Shown here piece by piece: positions 13,926-26,359 of a DNA stretch of 64,000 nucleotides (positions are counted from its first letter, which is position 1; every line of letters begins with the position of its first letter). The translations under genes and the position numbers were made by a program. Source of the DNA: Enoplosus armatus (Eukaryota; Chordata; Actinopteri; Centrarchiformes; Enoplosidae); contig NC_092194.1 in assembly GCF_043641665.1 (NCBI RefSeq), forward strand, positions 1,240,001 to 1,304,000, written 5' to 3'. The notes beneath the pieces are model-generated. The model searched no databases and had not been told where the DNA came from. It saw only the letters and a list, made by a program, of their open reading frames with translations.

Positions 13926-13934
13926 AACTGCCAG

Positions 13935-14222
13935 GAGCGGGATGTGGACGTGAATCCCAGTATTCAGTGGGTAAACTGGGCAGAGATTACATATTTGACA
14001 TGTTTGAAAGCCCTTAATCTCTGCTCACTAAGAACAGCTTGGATCAGAGAGTCCAGCTCTACCCCCTCCAACAACGCCGCTGGCCTTGCGGATCAGTTTG
14101 TTCAGTCTGACGGAGTCCGCCACCCTCACCCTGCTGCCCCCAGCATGCAACAGCATAGAGGATAGCACTGGCCACCACAGACTCATAGAACATCCTCAGC
14201 ATAGTCCGGCAGATGTTGAAGG
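13935..14222 (-). mobile_element. LINE reverse-transcriptase C-terminal fragment (family B)
   Basis: The minus strand encodes pieces of FNICRTMLRMFYESVVASA and EGVELDSL, with stops and frameshifts. The same stretch occurs at 41660-41880 and shares long identical DNA runs with it, such as CATAGTCCGGCAGATGTTGA. This is a 5'- and 3'-truncated fragment next to the L2-like element. Confidence 0.8.
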
Positions 14223-16690
14223 AATAAATTCAAGCGCAGGTTTTCACAAACCCGCCGTACCTCATTTCCATCTATATCATATCGATTGGCCGGTGGAACA
14301 CGCCATCCTGAAACATCATTTTTGTTTTTAATGCGCCCCCCCCCCCCCCCCCCGTCCCCTTCAGCCCTGTTCTCTTCCAGCGGCCCGGGATGTTGCGTCC
14401 ACAGCGCAGCGGTCATATTGTCATATTTATTTCCCACCACAGGCAGGCAAGCAAGACAGTGAGCGTAATGAGAAAGATCATAATCCCCAGCTTTTGACCT
14501 CCAAAGCAATTGAGGAATCTCTCGGTTTGGACTTATCCTCCTTATCAGCAGACCCGTCTTCCGCCCTCCTGCCTCTCCTGCTTCATATCTCGCCAGTTCC
14601 ACTGCGCCCGGCTGTTTGACCACCTGCCTGTTTTGCCTCACTGACTCAATCCAAAATCTTCTCATCAGGGGTTGCCAAGGCTACGGGGGGGGGGGGGGGG
14701 GGGGGGGGGGGTCATGAAGTATCTATGGTGGTGTATCTATTCAGAATCTTATACAAACTGCTAGTTTTACACAAACTTTCACTCTTTAGGGTTAATGGTG
14801 CAGTTAGGTGTTCTGTGCTGTTATTGTTTTTTACGCAATGAATGTAATGAAATACACATGAAGATATTTCAAAAGAAGCAGGTTACTTTCCCCCCTTTTT
14901 CTGTGTGGGTGGGGGTCGTCTATGGTAAAATAGGGGTTCCTTAAGAAAAAAGGTTGGGAGTCACATAACCGCTGACGCTTCTATCGTGTCTATTACACAT
15001 GTTTAGTTGGAAATACGTTGTGCAAGTGATGTAATGTCACCTGGAGTATTCACTTGGAAATGTAGAAAAATAGCGTTCAACCTCTTCTCCCCGTCTTCAC
15101 GGCATGGAGCCGCCCCACACAACTTTTAACTTTAAAGCTCTTGGTCAAGGCTTAGCTTCGCATAAAGACTGGAAACCTCTTGAGTGGTTTATTTTGTTTT
15201 ATTGGAGGAAAACATGATTGGATTTTGATATAAGAGAACAAAGATTTTGTTTTAATTATATATTGTTAGAGGGGGATGCGATCGAAAAGGGTGAAAATCT
15301 CGACTTTAAGTAGCTGGCCTTTTTCACAGCAGACATTTTTTTTGCCATGCGATGGTAAGACCGATCAAATACATGCGATTTTTGCTGTCATGCAAACGTC
15401 TTTACTGTCCCCATCCTGCCCTGCCCTCTTTCTTACACACTGTTATACCTCTTTCATACTGCATTTCACGTCTGCCACACACATTTGTTTTCTGCATTTG
15501 TATGTCGTATCATTTACATATCGTCGTTTTCCCCTCTTTGCATATTTACATCATCTGGATGAAGTATTCCATACTTGTTTTGTTTTGTTTTTTTACACCT
15601 ACATTCTACATTGATGATGATGATGAGGATTAGCATTATTCAAATGTCCATGCAAATTGTATCTATGAAGGCAAAAAAACAAAAAGGCTGGAAAGAAAAG
15701 CAAGTTGGAAGCAGAACGAAGCATCTATACTGATATTGTGTTAAACTCACATTGTACTCCGACATGATTCCAATCCAAAGTCACAAAGCACTGACAGCAT
15801 GGAGCTTGGAGACTGTCATGAATCCAAATTGGCTTTTTTTTTATCAGAGCAGTTCTTTCAGTCCCCCAAACACAAAACATACCCTTATCTTGGGGGAAAA
15901 TCTATAAATCTATGCATTTATTTGTTGAAGTTGCATGGAAACGGTAGCATTTTGCTTCCATAATTCAGCACCTTTTTCCAGCTGTAACAGGACGTTTGGA
16001 TAATATATAATACAGGGAGAAGTTGTTCAAAAGTGAGCAAGTGAACGTTTTGGAGGGAATTCATTTAAAGTTTGCAATAGAATATCAAGAGAAAGCTGCA
16101 TTTTATAGCTACATGCATTACTAAAATAATTACGTAAGCTATTAGACACAACATTTTGTTTGACATGTTTTTGTTCCATTCTAAATGATACGACATCGCC
16201 ATAGCAACATATCGTCCTGCCGTTCTGTCAGACTCTGTTTGTTGGTTTTTCCCGTGCCGTCCGCGAGGTGTTGTCCGCCTGCCGCGAATCCATGTGAACG
16301 CAGCACAAGGCTGATGGGCCTGAACGACCCAGGCGGTTTGTCCTTTTTCAGGATGAGGGTTAACATCGAGGTCCATTCCTAAAGTGGTCTGCAAAATATG
16401 TCGCGAAAACTCCCCTCATTCCTTCGCCAGTTTGTTGTATGTTATGTTGCTGTGAGTTTCTTGTCTTGGGTCCCTGTTGCCAGTGTTTTTTGGACCTTAC
16501 TGTTTTGGACTTTGCCTGTTCATTGGACTTTTGATTCTTGCCATCTCCAAGGTTTTTGACCTTTGTTCTGTCTCACCATCCCATAAGTCTTTGTGGGTAT
16601 GGTTTTTAAATTGTTGCTCTAGCTGTTTTGTACTTTCTAAAACAGTAGTCAACAAAAGACAGGCTACTCAATAAAGAAGGGTTCAACCTC
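14223..16690. other. Intergenic, no gene recognised
   Basis: Contains C18 (14336-14353) and G27 (14685-14711) runs. The segment 16390-16680 has the pyrimidine-rich look and terminal AATAAA (about 16670) of a retroelement 3' end, but I cannot assign it. Longer open frames here are unsupported. Confidence 0.5.
14685..14711. repeat. G27 homopolymer
   Basis: Twenty-seven consecutive G, one of the longest in the window. Confidence 0.9.
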
Positions 16691-16699
16691 CAGTGACGT

Positions 16700-17240
16700 G
16701 AAGAGGGGTCAGTATAAGGAGGACAGATACTGATATGGGAGGGATCGGACAGTGTACATGTACTTATAGCCCAGTCCGGTACTGCATCCAGAAGACATCA
16801 AGTCTAGAAAGGTTTTATGAGGTCGGGGGGAAACCTGTAATCCTCCAGCACTGATTGTCCTCCAGGCGTCCAACAGTTCTAAATCAAGGCAAAACTCTTC
16901 TTCTTTTTTGAGGAATTTGACCGAACTTAGGTGGCGACCGGTCCACTCCAGGGATCAGGAACATAGTTAAACTCAGTAGACCGAGTGCTATATATGGGGT
17001 GGATATCAATGAGTTTAGGAGAGAAGGTGGCTTCATGTGTATTAGGGCCATAAACAGACCCTATCAGAATATGTTCCCCATGTAGGGATCCTGAGACAAG
17101 GCCGGCACAGCGAACCTCGTGGTCCTTAATGGTCCATGCTAAGGTAAAACCTGCATAGGAGGCAGCCCTGGGTAGCTTCTACAGGCTCCGTGCAGTCCCA
17201 ACAAGCTCCGCTAACCAGAGGGTTGGGCGGCAGGAGCAGC
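16700..17240 (-). mobile_element. Degenerate L1/Tx1-type LINE endonuclease fragment
   Basis: Read on the minus strand in shifting frames, the region gives FNYVPDP, then SNSSKKEEFCLDLELLDAWR (about 16860-16950) and SRLDVFW (about 16790-16815). This order matches the GDFN ... DLVDxWR ... SRIDxF blocks of L1/Tx1-type endonucleases. Stops are frequent, so this is an old dead fragment. Boundaries and clade are approximate. Confidence 0.5.
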
Positions 17241-18302
17241 ATGTAACCTGGGCGGTAAGACCTGGGGCAAATAAAAAGTATAATAACTGTAATAACTGAG
17301 GGCAGCCCAGGTGAGCAGAGCAACACTTGTTAGGTGCTCAGAATTTCTCTCACCTGGATCTTGGCAGCTGGACAGTCAGAGGACGCCGTTTAGTGAGATT
17401 CCAGTCAGTAAAATCAAACTGCATTTGTAAAAACAAAAGGGAGGTGAACATTGGACAGCCCATTTTAAAAAGGCTCTGCTCAGAAAACTCCAGCTTTCAT
17501 GTGAGTAAAATGAGCGAGTTCCAGCCTCTAGATGGAAGATGGGGAGTCGTGGGAGGCGGGGGGGGGGGGGGGGGGGGGGGGGCTTGTGTAATGACATCAT
17601 TGGTTGGAACATTTTAGCGCACACCCCACGGGAAACACGCTGTACTATGGGGCAATGAAATGAAAGAGATTTTGATATAAAAAGGTGATAATGACGCGAG
17701 GGGCTTTTCGTGCACAGCGCCGCAGTCGAGCTTCTTCATTTCAGGCTGCGAGTCCTCACAAATAATAGATCCGCATTTTATGTGAACGTGTGTTTGCTTT
17801 CCGTTTTGTGGGTCTCTGCTTTGCCAGTGTGAGAAATGTACATGACGCCGATTGCGCATGTTGAGGAAATCAGGATCAAATCTTTCCGGTGTACTGGACT
17901 GTGTGAGTGACATTAAGGCAATAATAAAACTTTCAATGTACGGTATTATGTGAGGAGTAATCACCATAAGTCACGCATTAGTGATGCGTTCATTAGGCAT
18001 TATGATTTGTACCCTTATTATAAAGCCGATCAGTTTTTCAATAAAAAAAAAAATACAAAAAAAAAACACCTCACCATGAAATACGAACTGGTGACCAGAT
18101 TACAAAGAAAATCAAGCCATCGTGGGCCCACACTCACACCCACCCACATGCAGGCTACTTAAACAAGGGGCAAAGTGATGCAGCTGACTCCGCTGTGAGG
18201 CACATTCGATCAAACGGCCTTACGCAGCTACAGTACAATAACACCAATCAAGTCTCCAAACGGGTCTGGACGGGGTTCATTGTCCTGGATAACGGCCATG
18301 CT

Positions 18303-18443
18303 TTAAAGGTCCCACGTTGTAGAAAGTGAGTAATGTCCATGTCTTGTTTGACTATGAAGCAGCTCTGGGTGCTGTATAAATACCGGGAAAGTATCAGAAT
18401 GCTCGGCCCACGGCGAAAAATGAAACACAGCAGCCGTATGAGA
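18303..18443. mobile_element. piggyBac-like MITE end, family C
   Basis: Begins TTAAAGGTCCCACGTTGTAG, continues AAAGTGAG and ATGTCCATGTCTTG. This is the reverse complement of the right end of the element at 61371-61746, with matching sequence over roughly 140 bp. The TTAA at the boundary fits TTAA-targeting elements. The other end was not found. Confidence 0.6.
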
Positions 18444-18689
18444 CGCATGAAGGGCGGTGAAATTGAAAGTTGTTATGTAGTTTCAATGATTCCAACATCA
18501 CAGGACATTTCATGTCAGAAGTTTCAGGGTTCGTTAACCTCCTCTCTGGTTCACACGTGGATTGGGAGTCGAGTTGTTGCTGTATTTGTGTCTTCACAAC
18601 GCTGACATTGTTAGCGATAGCATGAATCGTGTTAGCGTTACTAGTTCGAATGAAATGATTCAGTTATCCACGAACGTGCATGGATGCAG

Positions 18690-18960
18690 ACATGCGAGCT
18701 GCGGGCCGTCAGGAGGTCATCGGATGTCTTGGCTCTGTAAGTTCATCAGCTGAAAGTCCGAGTCCGGACCCAGACGCCGTCCTGTACGGACCCGGGCGCT
18801 TCTGTTTTAACCGGCGCAGCTTTTCTAGTCTGTACGGCACTGGTTTAGCGGATCAGGACCAATCGCGTACGACTTACGCCAGCCCACGTGACGCTGCTCG
18901 GCCAATCAAATCTGTGCATTCCAGGCGATAAACATCTCGACTCTGAATCCAGACGGACGA
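18690..18960. promoter_or_regulatory. Promoter-like CpG/CCAAT/E-box cluster
   Basis: A CpG-richer patch with two CCAAT boxes (18859-18863 and 18902-18906) flanking a CACGTGAC E-box (18885-18892), all within 50 bp. This spacing resembles a compact vertebrate promoter. No downstream coding exon was recognised on either strand, so it could serve a non-coding transcript, be a distal element, or be coincidental. Confidence 0.35.
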
Positions 18961-20230
18961 GAGAGGCGAGAGGCGAGTGACCGATCATAAAGACGAGTGA
19001 ACTGAAAAAAGGGAAACTCAAGCTGCTGCTACACTTTATTTTGTTTTTCTAAAATTAAGCACTTTATTTGATTTGACAGGCAGTTGTTGATGACATGCAG
19101 ACGTTGATACAACTGCCAGGCTACTTCAATATATAATCACACAAAATCACAACGCGAGTTAGACATTAGGACGTTCCGGACCTTCGCTTGAGGACATTTT
19201 CTCTAACGTTTAGTTGAATACCCCCCAGTTTAGAGGGTAATGTTTGAGCATTGCCGTGATGGTCAGTCGTGAACGCACCATTAAACCTACATAATACGTA
19301 ATGTCCTGAGGGCATTTTTTTTTTTAGCTTACCTTTCCCTTTTCCAATTTCCTATATGATTATTTCCGTATATTACCATTCATTTTCATTGTATTGTTGT
19401 ATTATATGGTATTTGTTCAGCACCTTGTATTGCAATTTTGCACAAAAAAAGGAGCTGTATAAATACAATTTGATTTGATTCGGCAGCAATACAAATATGT
19501 ATTATAAATAAATATATATATATAAAGTCTCGACCGCAGACGTCATCGCGTTGGACAGCCGCCATTAAATTTTTACATCCTGCACAAACGTGGAGCTAAT
19601 CTTGACCGTGGCCCTCGTGTGGCAGCCGCCATTCATTTTATGCCTTGCTTAAGATTAAGTGCAAAAATAAAGAGGAAATGTCGTGCTGCTGACACGTTGA
19701 ACCAACATTAAGGCCGCTGCACAGCCAATTTCACGCTCCATCGGAAAAAGAAGCCCTTGGTTAATTAGTGAGGTGGAAGGCACGGCGGCCCCCCCTCTAA
19801 TACAAATCTAACGATCCATCCCGCCACTATTAAATGAGCAGCCGCGCGACAACGTCACTCCATTCACAGAAAGGTACGCGCTTTTGATTAAATATAATAT
19901 GAATAGGGATATATCATCGTTTCAACCGCGGTTCAAAATAAACGTCTCCCCGCCTGTGGAAGCCAGGTTTGAGCTCTGGCTCCTCCAAGTCCAAATCACA
20001 ACCCCCGACAGAGGGGCTCCAATGATGATGATGATGATGCAGGAGATGAGGACCATTTGTTAACCGAGCAACCGGCTCTCCACTTGACTCCTGGTTTGCT
20101 GCGAATGAGCACAATGTGGCTCTGGAGATGCAAAATTCAAGACCTCAAAACCTCAGCAGCCAGTTGGATGGGTTTCCATGACGTGTTTGTTTGTACATTG
20201 TATGGTTGGTCCTGGCATGTTGCTGCACTG

Positions 20231-20254
20231 GTGTGTGTGTGTGTGTGTGTGTGT
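20231..20254. repeat. (TG)n microsatellite
   Basis: Twelve TG units. Confidence 0.9.
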
Positions 20255-23200
20255 GGGGGCTACCTTATGTATAGATAAATGAGTTTCATGAGATTCATTC
20301 CTGAACCGTGTTGCTTTCGTTTTTTTCCACAGTTCAGTTGAATAACGCAGAGGATGGGATTAAAACTCGCTTTGCGGTTTGATTACCATCCGACGCCATA
20401 CGTCCAATTTGTCTCGCAGCGAATCCACTCCACTTCAGCCACGTTCGTGTGTGCAGCTTCAATTCATGTAGCACGCAGCATGCAGGTGCCAGACCGACCT
20501 GCTCCCGCTGCTCCACCCGCTTAGCATCATTGATTCTTTTTTAAGCCAAATTATTCTCCACAGATCTCGTTGACAAAAAAACAAAAATACATACAAATGT
20601 CTTTTTGACACATTTCACATATGAGCTCATCCGATTTTGTGCGCACGCAGAGTGACATCAGCGTGATGGAGAACGGACCCGTGCCCTTGTTTCTGTCTGT
20701 AGTGAACGGTGGCGCGCGCGCGTTGTGCTGACTTCACCAGACTCGAACGCATCGCGCGCGTGGCGTTTAGTGGCAGTCAGTGAAGCTGAGAAGCTGAAAG
20801 CCTTTTGGAGATATCTGCCGATCGCTGCGAGGCAACATGGAACCGCTTCACAAAATGACCCTGGCTGTGAGATGCGACAAACCAATCCCCCCGGCAGTCA
20901 GATATGCTGCACGTCCGCGCTGCATCCGCAGATGCTGCATTCATTCACGCAGCAAAGCGTTTCAGATTAGCTATAGTGTAAGAAATATAAGGAGCCTGTG
21001 CCAAAACTCCAAAAAGTCGTTCTTTTCTCATCATAAAGGCTGTGTGTCGCGCAACATTATAACTAAATACATATGCCTATCACATAGATGGTCCGTCCGT
21101 CTTTATTTATGACCACCGCGAGTTTAGTGTCAAACTGACTCGCGACACAATGTAAGCAGTGGTGCAACAGGCTGCGGGGTGGGATATCTCAGCAGCTACT
21201 GGCCAGGTTGCCATCAAATGATTGTGTAATGACTTTGTTGTCATTACCACCGGTCACCCCAGATGTTTCCCAACCAGCCAGGAGCGAAATGTACAGATTT
21301 ATAACTTATTTAAACCTGCAATGACTTATTTTGGCCACTTGGGGGGGGGGGGGGCAACAGTTGCTTATTCCCAAAACAAAGGCATGTTCAGGTGACCATC
21401 ATTATTAATATCGCCGCATTGAATGAATGCTAAACACACGGAAATGGATGGTCTCTTCACCCATGCCATCTATTTACCTATTAACCCTTCAGTTATCAGT
21501 GTAGCTACAACCATAATGTAGCTTTAATTAAATATATATATATATATATATATGTGCGTGTGTCATATGCTACTTTATTTATATTTCTAATTCCTTTTGT
21601 GATTCATTTCCGCAGTCACAGGGAAATAAATGAGTAAATGAAACCTGTTTTTCTGCCTAATTCCATTAAATGTGCCTTGTAGTTTCACACTTTGAAATTA
21701 TTCTTTTTTAAAAAAAAGTGAAAAGCTTGCACAAAGGTGAAAGTGCCATATAAAAGGTTGCAGTGGAATAAATGACTTTCTCTGGGTCAAAGGCCGAAAC
21801 AGAAATGCTAAGCCGAAATGGAAACACCTTTTGTGCTTGGCTTTTGTAAGTTCAGGAGTGCTAGAATGCAGACACTACGACTTATTTGGAGTGTACATAC
21901 TGACATGATGAAGTTTGGCTCTCTGCCTGCACCTTTGCAGCCTCGTCATCTGGATGGAACATGTTTTTTTAGGTTGTTTTTTTTTTTAAGAGAAAGCCAA
22001 TAAATGTTGGTTTTGAAATATGTTATTTCCTGACGCTAGTCAGTATCACTGCATAGTCACTATCATGCTGGTGTCACAGTGATGTAAAGCTCCATGGAGT
22101 ACCGAATAGAGGTAAAAAGTGATTTCCTGGTGATGAAGATACATTTCCCAGTAGGAAATGAAAGCAGTGCTATAAGAAAAAAAATAAAATAAAAAAACTC
22201 ATTTGAATGTGATGTAGTTCCCGAGCGCTGCCCTTCATCGTGGAACTCAAAACTCTCGTCGCAAGTTAACTTCAGAGGCAAATACTGTCGGTCACGGCGG
22301 CTTCTGAGCGTATTTGAACAGTCGCTATCAAGCCGGCGGCGTGCATTTAATTTGTGAATGCGATATGGTGGTCGTCACGGACGGGAGTATCTGCTCTATT
22401 CATAGCAGTGACGGATGATGACGCTGGTTGGTGTACTTCACGCGCTTCCTCTCGCCGTTTTCCGGCACTCGGACCTGCAGAGCTGTAAGCACACAAGGCA
22501 GACATTTCCAATCCTGCATTCCCACGCCAGCTGCTGTAGCCATGTAAAACACTTGGTTAAGGTTAGGGGGAGAGGCAGATCGTTACTTTCGTCGTGGCCC
22601 AGCCAGCTCTTATAAGACTATCTCTTGTGTTCCAGCCTGTTTTACCTGCCTGAACCCATTTTCTGACCCTTTGCCTGCCTCTTGTCTGGACTTATCTGCC
22701 GTGTTTCTGTGCTTACCTGTTGCTCGTGTTATCTGTAAGCTTTGTTTTCACTCCATCTATTAAGAAATACAGAAGTACAAGAAGTTGAAAGGTCACCAAA
22801 CTCTCCTGCCTCTTCCTGCCAGCTGAGAAAAAAGAAGTGGACACTTCAGTACGGGCGAGAACGGGCTGTGGCTGGGGTGGGTCTCGTCTCTTAGTATCCT
22901 CTGGTCTCTGCGCTGGCAACTCACTCACTGATGCTCAATAGACGGGTACCAATGATGTTCTGGGCGGTAGGGCCCTCCTGTCCCGGGCCATGCACATCCC
23001 GCGCCGGTTCATAATGTCTACAAAGTTTATAAAGTGTCGTTTATAAAGTCAGGACGCTTACGACTGCTCCTTCAATCCCCGGACCGGCGGGACCGGCGGG
23101 ATAAATGTGGGAAAGGGAAAAAGCAAGCAGCGCTTGCCCCTCCCTCATTACCACCAATGAGGAGCCCTTAACCCCCAACTGTTCAGTGGCCAGCACTTCA

Positions 23201-25267
23201 AAACTGTCGTTGTACTGGGCAGCTTCCAGGTGTGGATGTGGGACTGTGTGAGTGTGATCGAGGCTTTCCTGCTCTCAGTGAAACTCTCCTGAATAACCCC
23301 CCCCCCCCCCCCCACCTTGGTCTCTCTCTATGTATAAATTGAGATGAGACCGACAATCGGTCCCCATTTTCCTTCAGCTCAAGACTTCAGCAGCAACTGA
23401 CAAAGCAAGTTGTCCTCCAGCCCCCAACACCCCCACCCCCCACTCCCCACTCCCTCTTTCACTTACATAGCTGCTGCAGTGGAGGATGTGTGGCCAGTCT
23501 GGGACTCTTTCTGCATTGTTTCAGTGGGTTGAGCTCTCTTGGCCACTACAAGTTGCACCGACTGAGCAGCTCCACTGGAGGAGCAATTGAAGGTTCGCTT
23601 ACTTGCTCACAGGAACCCTAACAGTAATTTGACTGAAGGGTGTCATTCATTCACCTTATTTAACTATGCTTTGCCACCTAGCCCAGGGATTTAAACCATT
23701 AGCCTTAGGTTGTAAGCTACAAGGAGACACAAACATGTCCCCCCCCTCCCCTTCCACTGTGTGCTTGCTTTAACGACATAGCAAAGGTACGGTATACGTG
23801 TATTCTGGAGGATCCTTGCTGCTGCTCCCCACGCTCAAAGTCAATATTTAAGAGAAGCTTGTTTAGTGCCTGTCAGAACGAAAAGAAAGTCTTTCATGAA
23901 ATACACAGTAACGTGTGGGGAAACAAAATGGCAGGGAGGGGGCCATGTAAAATGTTTTAATTTCTTGAGGGGAACCGTGCCCGATTCTATAACATCTGGC
24001 ACGGCTTTTCAGAGGGATTTATTCAACCGACCTCAAGTGCCTCAAGGAATCAACAGAAGTATAAACACTTAGTATTAGTAAAGCCAAAGCCTTTGTGAGT
24101 TACGTTGCGTTGGTTCAAAAATTGAGTGCAAAAGAGGATATCAGATGGATATCGAAGCTTTCTCAAACACAACTCCACCAACACAGTTCACACAGCACGA
24201 CATCAGTTTACTGGTCACTGGAAAAGCACTGCTCGGTTTGTGAAAACGGCTGTATAATGTTTAAAGTTGGAGAAACTAATGACACAGAAATCTCAGCTTG
24301 GAGGTTAAGGTCATTAGATGAAATAAGTTTAGGAGTTGGTCTTCCCAAGAAAAATGGCCGAATTGGTTGGATTTCCGAAAATGTCCCAAAAAACGTGGAA
24401 GAAGTTGGGTGATCCGCCAAGTCCCCATACTGGGTAGGTCGAGGTGGACGGACGGGTTTCCTACCAAACGCAGAAAACACAACCAAATCTCAGGACCACT
24501 GCACATTACAGTTTTCAAACCCCCAAAAATAGTTCAATATGATTCCGCACAAGCCCAATTACCACCGCCTCGCCCACATACTGGGGTTTTATAAGTCATC
24601 CGTTATCAGCCTCTGTTCAGTCTCTCTTGGAGTTTGCTAGATTCACGTTGGGATTCAAAGTCGAGGCACGGGAACCAAACAAGAATTAGAGCCCCTCCTG
24701 GGGCCGCCCTGGTGATTTAAAAGGGAGGGAAGACAGAAGCCCTGAGCTGTGGCTCCGCAGTGGATTCACAACTCACGAGTTCGTCAAGACGGCCCTTCAG
24801 CTACGACTCAATCATCCATCCATCTACTGCCGATTCGCGAGTACGCACCTCTGATCAAAAGGGCGATGGATTCAATGGCAACCAAAGTCAACTGCTTCAA
24901 AATGTGTCAGAACATCCACAAAAACGTTTCAAACCCCACGCTAAATACTCTACTTCCTGCAGGAAGATTGACTCCCTTAATAATAGTAATAATAATAATG
25001 TGTCCGTTATGTGAAGAAGTGAAAATGAAGGGTGTGGAGCTTGGGGTGGTGGTGGTGGATGGGCGTGTAGGACGCCTCATAGGAGTTCTGAAATCGCCGT
25101 AATTCAGACGTGCCTACATGAAGGACTCCAAAGAGAAACAATATTTCATTTTCATTTTGAGATGGGGGCCCTAAACATCGTCATGTTTCGATGTAGTTTA
25201 CTTCAACCACTGTTTTGTCATGAATCTCACCCCCCCAGCATGTGTGAAACATATATGATCATACTAT

Positions 25268-25745
25268 TCTATTCTATTTATATAGCGCCAAATCACAACA
25301 AAGGTTATCTCAAGAGACTTTACATATAGAGCAGGTCTAGACCGACTCTTTATAGTGTTATTACAGAGACCCAGCACTATGGCAGAAACCTCGAGCAGAA
25401 CCAGACTCTAGGTGTGTGTGTGGGGGGGGGGGGGGGGGTCATCAGCTTTGAACGGTTGGGTTAAGAGAGAGAGAGAGGGAGAGAGAGAGAGAGATGTACC
25501 GCAACAACAGTAATAACAAAACTATAAATAATAGAAATATGACTAATAATAATAATTGTATGATGATCCACAGGAACCTGCGAGACGGGAAAGCACAAAG
25601 AAACTCCAGGGGAAGATATAAAGTTAGTAACATGCATTGAAAGCTCGGTGCATCATGTGAAGCCCCCCCCCCCCCAGCAGTCTAAGGCCTATAGCAGCAT
25701 AACTAGGGGGGCTGATCCAGGCAGGCCTGAGTCAGCGTTCATGTA
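25268..25745 (-). mobile_element. 5'-truncated L2-like LINE 3' UTR copy
   Basis: Matches the 3' end of the element at 10119. It shows TTTATATAGCGCCAAATCAC, GAGCAGGTCTAGACCGACTC and AACTAGGGGGGCTGATCCAG in the same order. It holds no coding sequence, which is typical of 5' truncation during target-primed insertion. It contains G, GA and C simple repeats. Confidence 0.85.
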
Positions 25746-26326
25746 AAATCTTCATTTTAAAAGTAGCTGCCATGCATAGATATTGTTGACAGCGAGAATT
25801 GCTTTTGCATCATAGTTCCATGTCGACTTTCTTGTCTGGCGATGGGGGTCGGGATCAGTCCTGTGCTAACACGGTTTATATGCAGCATTAAAATAGAGGG
25901 TCAGGACTTGGTTTAATGTGAGGCATCTGTGTTTGCGTGCTTTGCAGACTCTTCCGTATTGCTGCCAAGTTTGAGACGTTGGAAAATCCAGATTCCCTGG
26001 TTGTATTTACCGCATGGACATGGATGTGAACTGCATATACAAGTCCAAAATGGTAATTAAGTGACTTCTCAATGAACCCAAATGAATGTCCTTGGTGTCC
26101 ATCTGTCTGTCTTATCATGTGGCTTTTATAGTTCTGTTTCGCTGATCCAGAGTCTTAAGATGCCACTGTCTCAGACTTTGCAAGAGGAGGCCTTGAGCGT
26201 ATCTCATCACAGTGCCGTGCAGTGGGGGGAAAGCTGGCACTCCAAAGGGGCTATTCACTTTCCTTACACCCTCCCAAAGGGAACAGTAGATCAGTCTCCA
26301 GCAGACCTGCTCATCTCCAGGGAGCC

Positions 26327-26329
<3 letters not shown>

Positions 26330-26358
<29 letters not shown>

Positions 26359-26359
26359 C
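26330..26359. repeat. C30 homopolymer
   Basis: About thirty consecutive C. A second C14 run at 26480-26493 is followed by a CA repeat. Confidence 0.9.

Larger units (their letters stand above)
10119..13930 (-). mobile_element. L2-like LINE, nearly complete but damaged
   Basis: A non-LTR retrotransposon on the minus strand. Its 3' end is the TTGAA-type repeat tail (10119-10140) preceded by the GATTTGGCGCTATATAAATA block, the same 3' end found at 25268, 34742, 50358 and 59600. Going upstream on the minus strand, it has a 3' UTR with simple repeats, ORF2 (10899-13670, endonuclease plus reverse transcriptase) and the C-terminal end of ORF1 (13761-13925). The 5' part of ORF1 is missing. ORF2 has an internal in-frame deletion and a C-terminal frameshift, so it is not competent to move by itself. 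The protein motifs fit the L2/CR1 side of the LINE tree; the clade call is from remembered family sequence. Confidence 0.9.
17241..25267. other. Intergenic, no gene recognised apart from listed sites
   Basis: Holds G25 (17558-17582), C17 (23297-23313), a TG repeat (20231-20254), a CG-alternating tract (about 20712-20723), a MITE end (18303-18443) and the promoter-like patch at 18690-18960. Sequence at 19400-19490, ending in TTTGATTTGATT, looks like a LINE 3' tail. No exon chain could be built. Confidence 0.5.

Noticed and set aside
14183..14665. 160-codon minus-strand frame
   Set aside because: It starts inside a LINE fragment and passes through a C18 run giving polyglycine; composite chance frame.
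16390..16680. Possible LTR or retroelement 3' end with AATAAA
   Set aside because: No matching second LTR, primer-binding site or coding sequence found; left as unassigned intergenic.
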